Shown: piece by piece, positions 61,581 through 64,000 of the stretch
Position numbering within the stretch: position 1 is the stretch's first letter
How the letters are laid out: the number at the start of each line of letters is the position of its first letter
Source of the DNA: Emiliania huxleyi CCMP1516
Lineage: Eukaryota > Haptophyta > Isochrysidales > Noelaerhabdaceae
DNA: 64,000 nucleotides
Assembly: GCF_000372725.1 (NCBI RefSeq)
Contig: NW_005200861.1
Coordinates: 186,084 to 250,083 of the forward strand
Direction of reading: 5' to 3'
The notes under the pieces: generated by a model
What the model saw: only the letters and a program-made list of their open reading frames with translations
Database searches by the model: none
What the model was told of the DNA's origin: nothing
Position numbers and translations under genes: made by a program

Positions 61581-61709
61581 AGGCGGACAGCGATAGGCGG
61601 ACAGCGAAGGCGGACAGCACAAGGCGATTGAGTGGAGGCCGCGGCACGGTCGAAATGAGCGCGGCAAAAACGGCGGCTAGGGCACCCGGGGGAGGGGCCC
61701 GAGGGGGGG

Positions 61710-62550
61710 GTGGGGCCGGGAGGAGATAGCGGGTCAGCCGGCGGACCGGAAGGCCGGGATCGGAGGACCCCGGGTGAGGCCTGGAGTCAACTGTCGGAGG
61801 AGGAGAGAGTCGAGCTGACTCGGCCTCTGCGAGTGGAGTCGGGCCGTGTGAGCCCACCGGGGGTAGACCCGTCGCGGCGTCGGCTGGACCGCCGTGATTT
61901 ACGACAAGAGGGACCGCGCCTTCCCGAGCTTAGTGAGGAGCAGGAGGAAGGGGAGGGCGAGCCGAGAACGATAGAGAGGCCACGGGTGCGGGCGCGACTC
62001 GCTGACCAGGGAGAGCCGGCCCGACCTCCTGGAGAGGGGGGGCGACGAGACATGATGCCGCCGCCCTCACCCGGGGAGTCGGGCGCGGGATCGCCGGAGA
62101 CGGAGTCAACAGGATCAAGTAGAGAGGGCGGGACGGCGGCGGGGCCGCGGCCGAAAAAGGCTAGGAGGGGGGGCCGGGCCCCGCATCCGTTGCCCAACCA
62201 GCGGAAAGCGAGTGGGGGGAGGATCGAGGGGATAAGAGGGCCCCTCCGGACCGAGGGGGGGAGGCCGAACGGAGAAGCCTCGAGGGGTGACGTCGAGTGA
62301 GGATGTACGTCGTGTGCGTGTCTGGTGTTTATTAGCTCCGAGTAGAGGGGGCGCTCCGCTGCTAGGGGAAACCTGGAGCGCGGACTAACCCTCGGAGACC
62401 CGTGTTTACTTTACGGCCCTCTCCCTGCGAACGCGCACCCCCCCCTTAGGGGTCAGGGCTCTCTAGCCCGTAGCCCGATCCCGATCATCCGGCCCGCTGG
62501 GTGCACTTCTCAGCTCCCCGGCCCTGGATGTGAGGCTGATGACTGCACTC
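61710..62550 (+). mobile_element. Family II element: ORF plus conserved 3' end
   Basis: A 196-residue frame at 61710-62300 (WSQLSEEERVELTRPLRVES; GRRDMMPPPSPGESGAGSPE; PRPKKARRGGRAPHPLPNQR) is followed by the 220-bp 3' block shared with 59963-60185 and, in part, 26705-26815. The 3' end is gatgactgcactcca. The charged, disordered protein has no enzymatic motif. It is followed directly by the inverted family I element, whose TTTC tail abuts gcactccag. Confidence 0.7.
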
Positions 62551-62554
62551 CAGA

Positions 62555-63932
62555 AAGAAAGAAAGAAAGAAAACACACAACCCAAGGGAGGGATGGGAGA
62601 ACGGCACGCCGCCACCACACAGGGATTTTAAGGAGAGGAGGGTGTGATGCGCTAGCCGTCGCCCACCCTGGGGGGTCTGCCTCCTCGTATCTCTTTTCGC
62701 AGTCTCTCGCCGCTTCTCGCTGCAACCTTCATGCCACCTCGCGGCTGTCCCACTCTCGTCGTTCTCTCCCTTGTCACTTCCCCCTCTGTCGCGTCGTTCT
62801 CTTCTGCCTCGTCCTGCGACGCCGCCGCCTGCCGGTCCCTTGTTCTCGCGGCTTCTTTCGCCTCTCGGCGCAACTCCGTCCTCCTTGCGGCGTATCCTGG
62901 CCCCTCGAGTCTATCGAGCTCCCCTCGCGCAAGGACCACATTTCTGACTCCCACTCCGATCATTTGCCTCCAAGTCATGTTGTTGCTCAGGTCCACTCTC
63001 TCTTCGAACACTCGTGCCTCTACGGATGATGCCGGCGCTGGGGTCCCCTTCGGATGCATCGTGACATCTGACAACTGAATTTCCACTGGTTCGTCCTCCT
63101 CTGAGTCATCTTCCCCGTCCTCCTTCCGCTCGGCTCTTCGCTCGGTACGTTCGGTGTGGCTCACCCTCCATGCCGTGAACAGGCGTTTTATCCACCCTAT
63201 ATTCTTCTCTCGTTCCTCTGCCCGTGCCTTGGTCTTGTCGTTGTTTCGCACCCATGTCTGTATGGCAATCGAGGCTGCCTTCCCCACTACCTGTAGTTCA
63301 CTCGTCACCTCTCCCGCAAGCTCCCTTCTCTTTCTTTCGGGTATGGAGTCCGTGAGTGCGGGTAGCGTGCAGGCAATCACGGGTGCTATTTTGTCGTACT
63401 CCTCTTCGGCGAGCGCCCCAAATCTAGACCCTTTCGCCTTTAAGGAGGCTGCCCTCGCTCGTCTCAGGAATGTGGCGGTGTCTTTTGAGTCCGGCGCCTC
63501 CCGTTCAACTCTTGCTGTCGCCCTCGCTGTGTGTTTGTCGAGCTTCCGCATGAAGTGACGCGCCTCTTCCTTATTTCCAGCGCAGCTGCCGCTCAGTATA
63601 TGCGCCAACGACGCCTGTGGTGGCTCACTGTCTTCTTGTTTCCAGTCGTCCCAGTCTTTCAGTTCCCCGCGTCTCCTCCTTGCCTCGCACTCCAAGTGCT
63701 CCAAGTGCTCCAAAAATGGACATTTTTTCGGCTCGCAGCCCTCCAAAAACAGGTGCGCGCAGCGCGCCCAGGGGCGCCGCCGCAGGCGCCCCAAGCGGCA
63801 CGGAGCGCCGCCGCAGGCGGCGGACAGCAGGTGCGCGAAATTAAACGCCAACTCGAAATCCGGGCCTCCATCCATCATTGCTTCTGCCTCTGGCTCTGCA
63901 GCTGCGCTCTCCTCCATATCCACCACATTCAT
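62555..63932 (-). mobile_element. LINE-like family I: longest copy, 426-residue ORF and TTTC tail
   Basis: The ORF runs 63932-62652 (MNVVDMEESAAAEPEAEAMM). It has a Cys/His patch (HLFLEGCEPKKCPFLEHLEH, LEC), a helical body (EEARHFMRKLDKHTARATAR; PERKRRELAGEVTSELQVVG) and a Lys/Arg/Glu-rich end (TERTERRAERKEDGEDDSEE), finishing RTTRVGQPRGGMKVAARSGE and a GDG stop. The last 40 codons, a non-coding block and a (TTTC)4 tail recur at 31.6, 41.3 and 52.3 kb and, without the tail, at 0.1 kb. This is the pattern of 5'-truncated LINE copies or dependent SINE-like elements. There is no reverse transcriptase in the window. The ORF may be an ORF1/gag-type protein; the upstream part lies past the window's end. 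Confidence 0.75.
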
Positions 63933-64000
63933 CTAAGGGTACCTCGAGATCTTCACACTGCGCCTCCGCCGCACGAAGAGATGTTAGGTCCTGCGAGTCT

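Noticed and set aside
61369..61857. Minus-strand frame upstream of the 60.8-61.6 kb gene
   Set aside because: Pro/Arg-rich shadow of GC-rich upstream DNA; the ATG at 61580 begins a better frame.

Overview
This is nuclear DNA from a GC-rich unicellular eukaryote with short, frequent introns. It is most likely a haptophyte alga of the Emiliania/Gephyrocapsa or Chrysochromulina type. Four things point there: about a third of the introns I could resolve by reading frame use GC-AG instead of GT-AG ends (13 of 34); there is a full translation elongation factor 3 gene; a GT47 exostosin-like protein has a Trp/Cys-Cys tail; and intergenic DNA is packed with simple repeats and retroelement debris. The species is inferred, not read. 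A 100-N scaffold gap lies at 11247-11346.

Layout. 0-10 kb: a UvrD/SRS2-like helicase (+) converges on an eleven-exon eEF3 gene (-), then a secreted Cys-rich protein (+). 10-15 kb: a small TA-flanked inverted-repeat element, a minisatellite and 91-bp satellite on both sides of the gap, a membrane protein with a GGC/Ala tract, and a repeat-borne ORF. 15-27 kb: a small two-exon gene, a broken retroelement gag-like region, a four-exon gene with an acidic tail, a glutaredoxin, an NXPE/PC-esterase-like type II membrane protein, and aspartate carbamoyltransferase. 27-33 kb: a GNAT acetyltransferase in a stretch of dispersed repeats and element ORFs. 33-39 kb: a plastid-type protein with a freshly duplicated exon, an F-box/RCC1 protein and a small coiled-coil protein. 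39-48 kb: a repeat mosaic holding an isolated CcdA exon, a cytochrome b5 fragment, a frameshifted methyltransferase, a 2-oxoglutarate oxygenase, an 832-bp inverted-repeat element and a NIPSNAP protein. 48-57 kb: a mitochondrial carrier, the GT47 gene with a 25-nt microexon, and a Rad5/HLTF-like SNF2-RING protein. 57-64 kb: a broken HNH nuclease gene, a small coiled-coil gene, and two retroelement families with recognisable ORFs and dispersed 3' ends.

The host genes do not form a pathway; they are ordinary housekeeping, membrane and DNA-repair genes between repeats. The most unusual signals are (1) the high share of GC-AG introns, (2) three introns, in two genes, in which a splice junction is duplicated 61-67 bp away, suggesting intron birth or growth by local duplication, (3) repeat units shared between introns of unrelated genes, and (4) two LINE-like families whose 3' ends are scattered through the window. 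All exon joins were deduced by hand from frame, splice dinucleotides and family resemblance; none is supported by transcript data.
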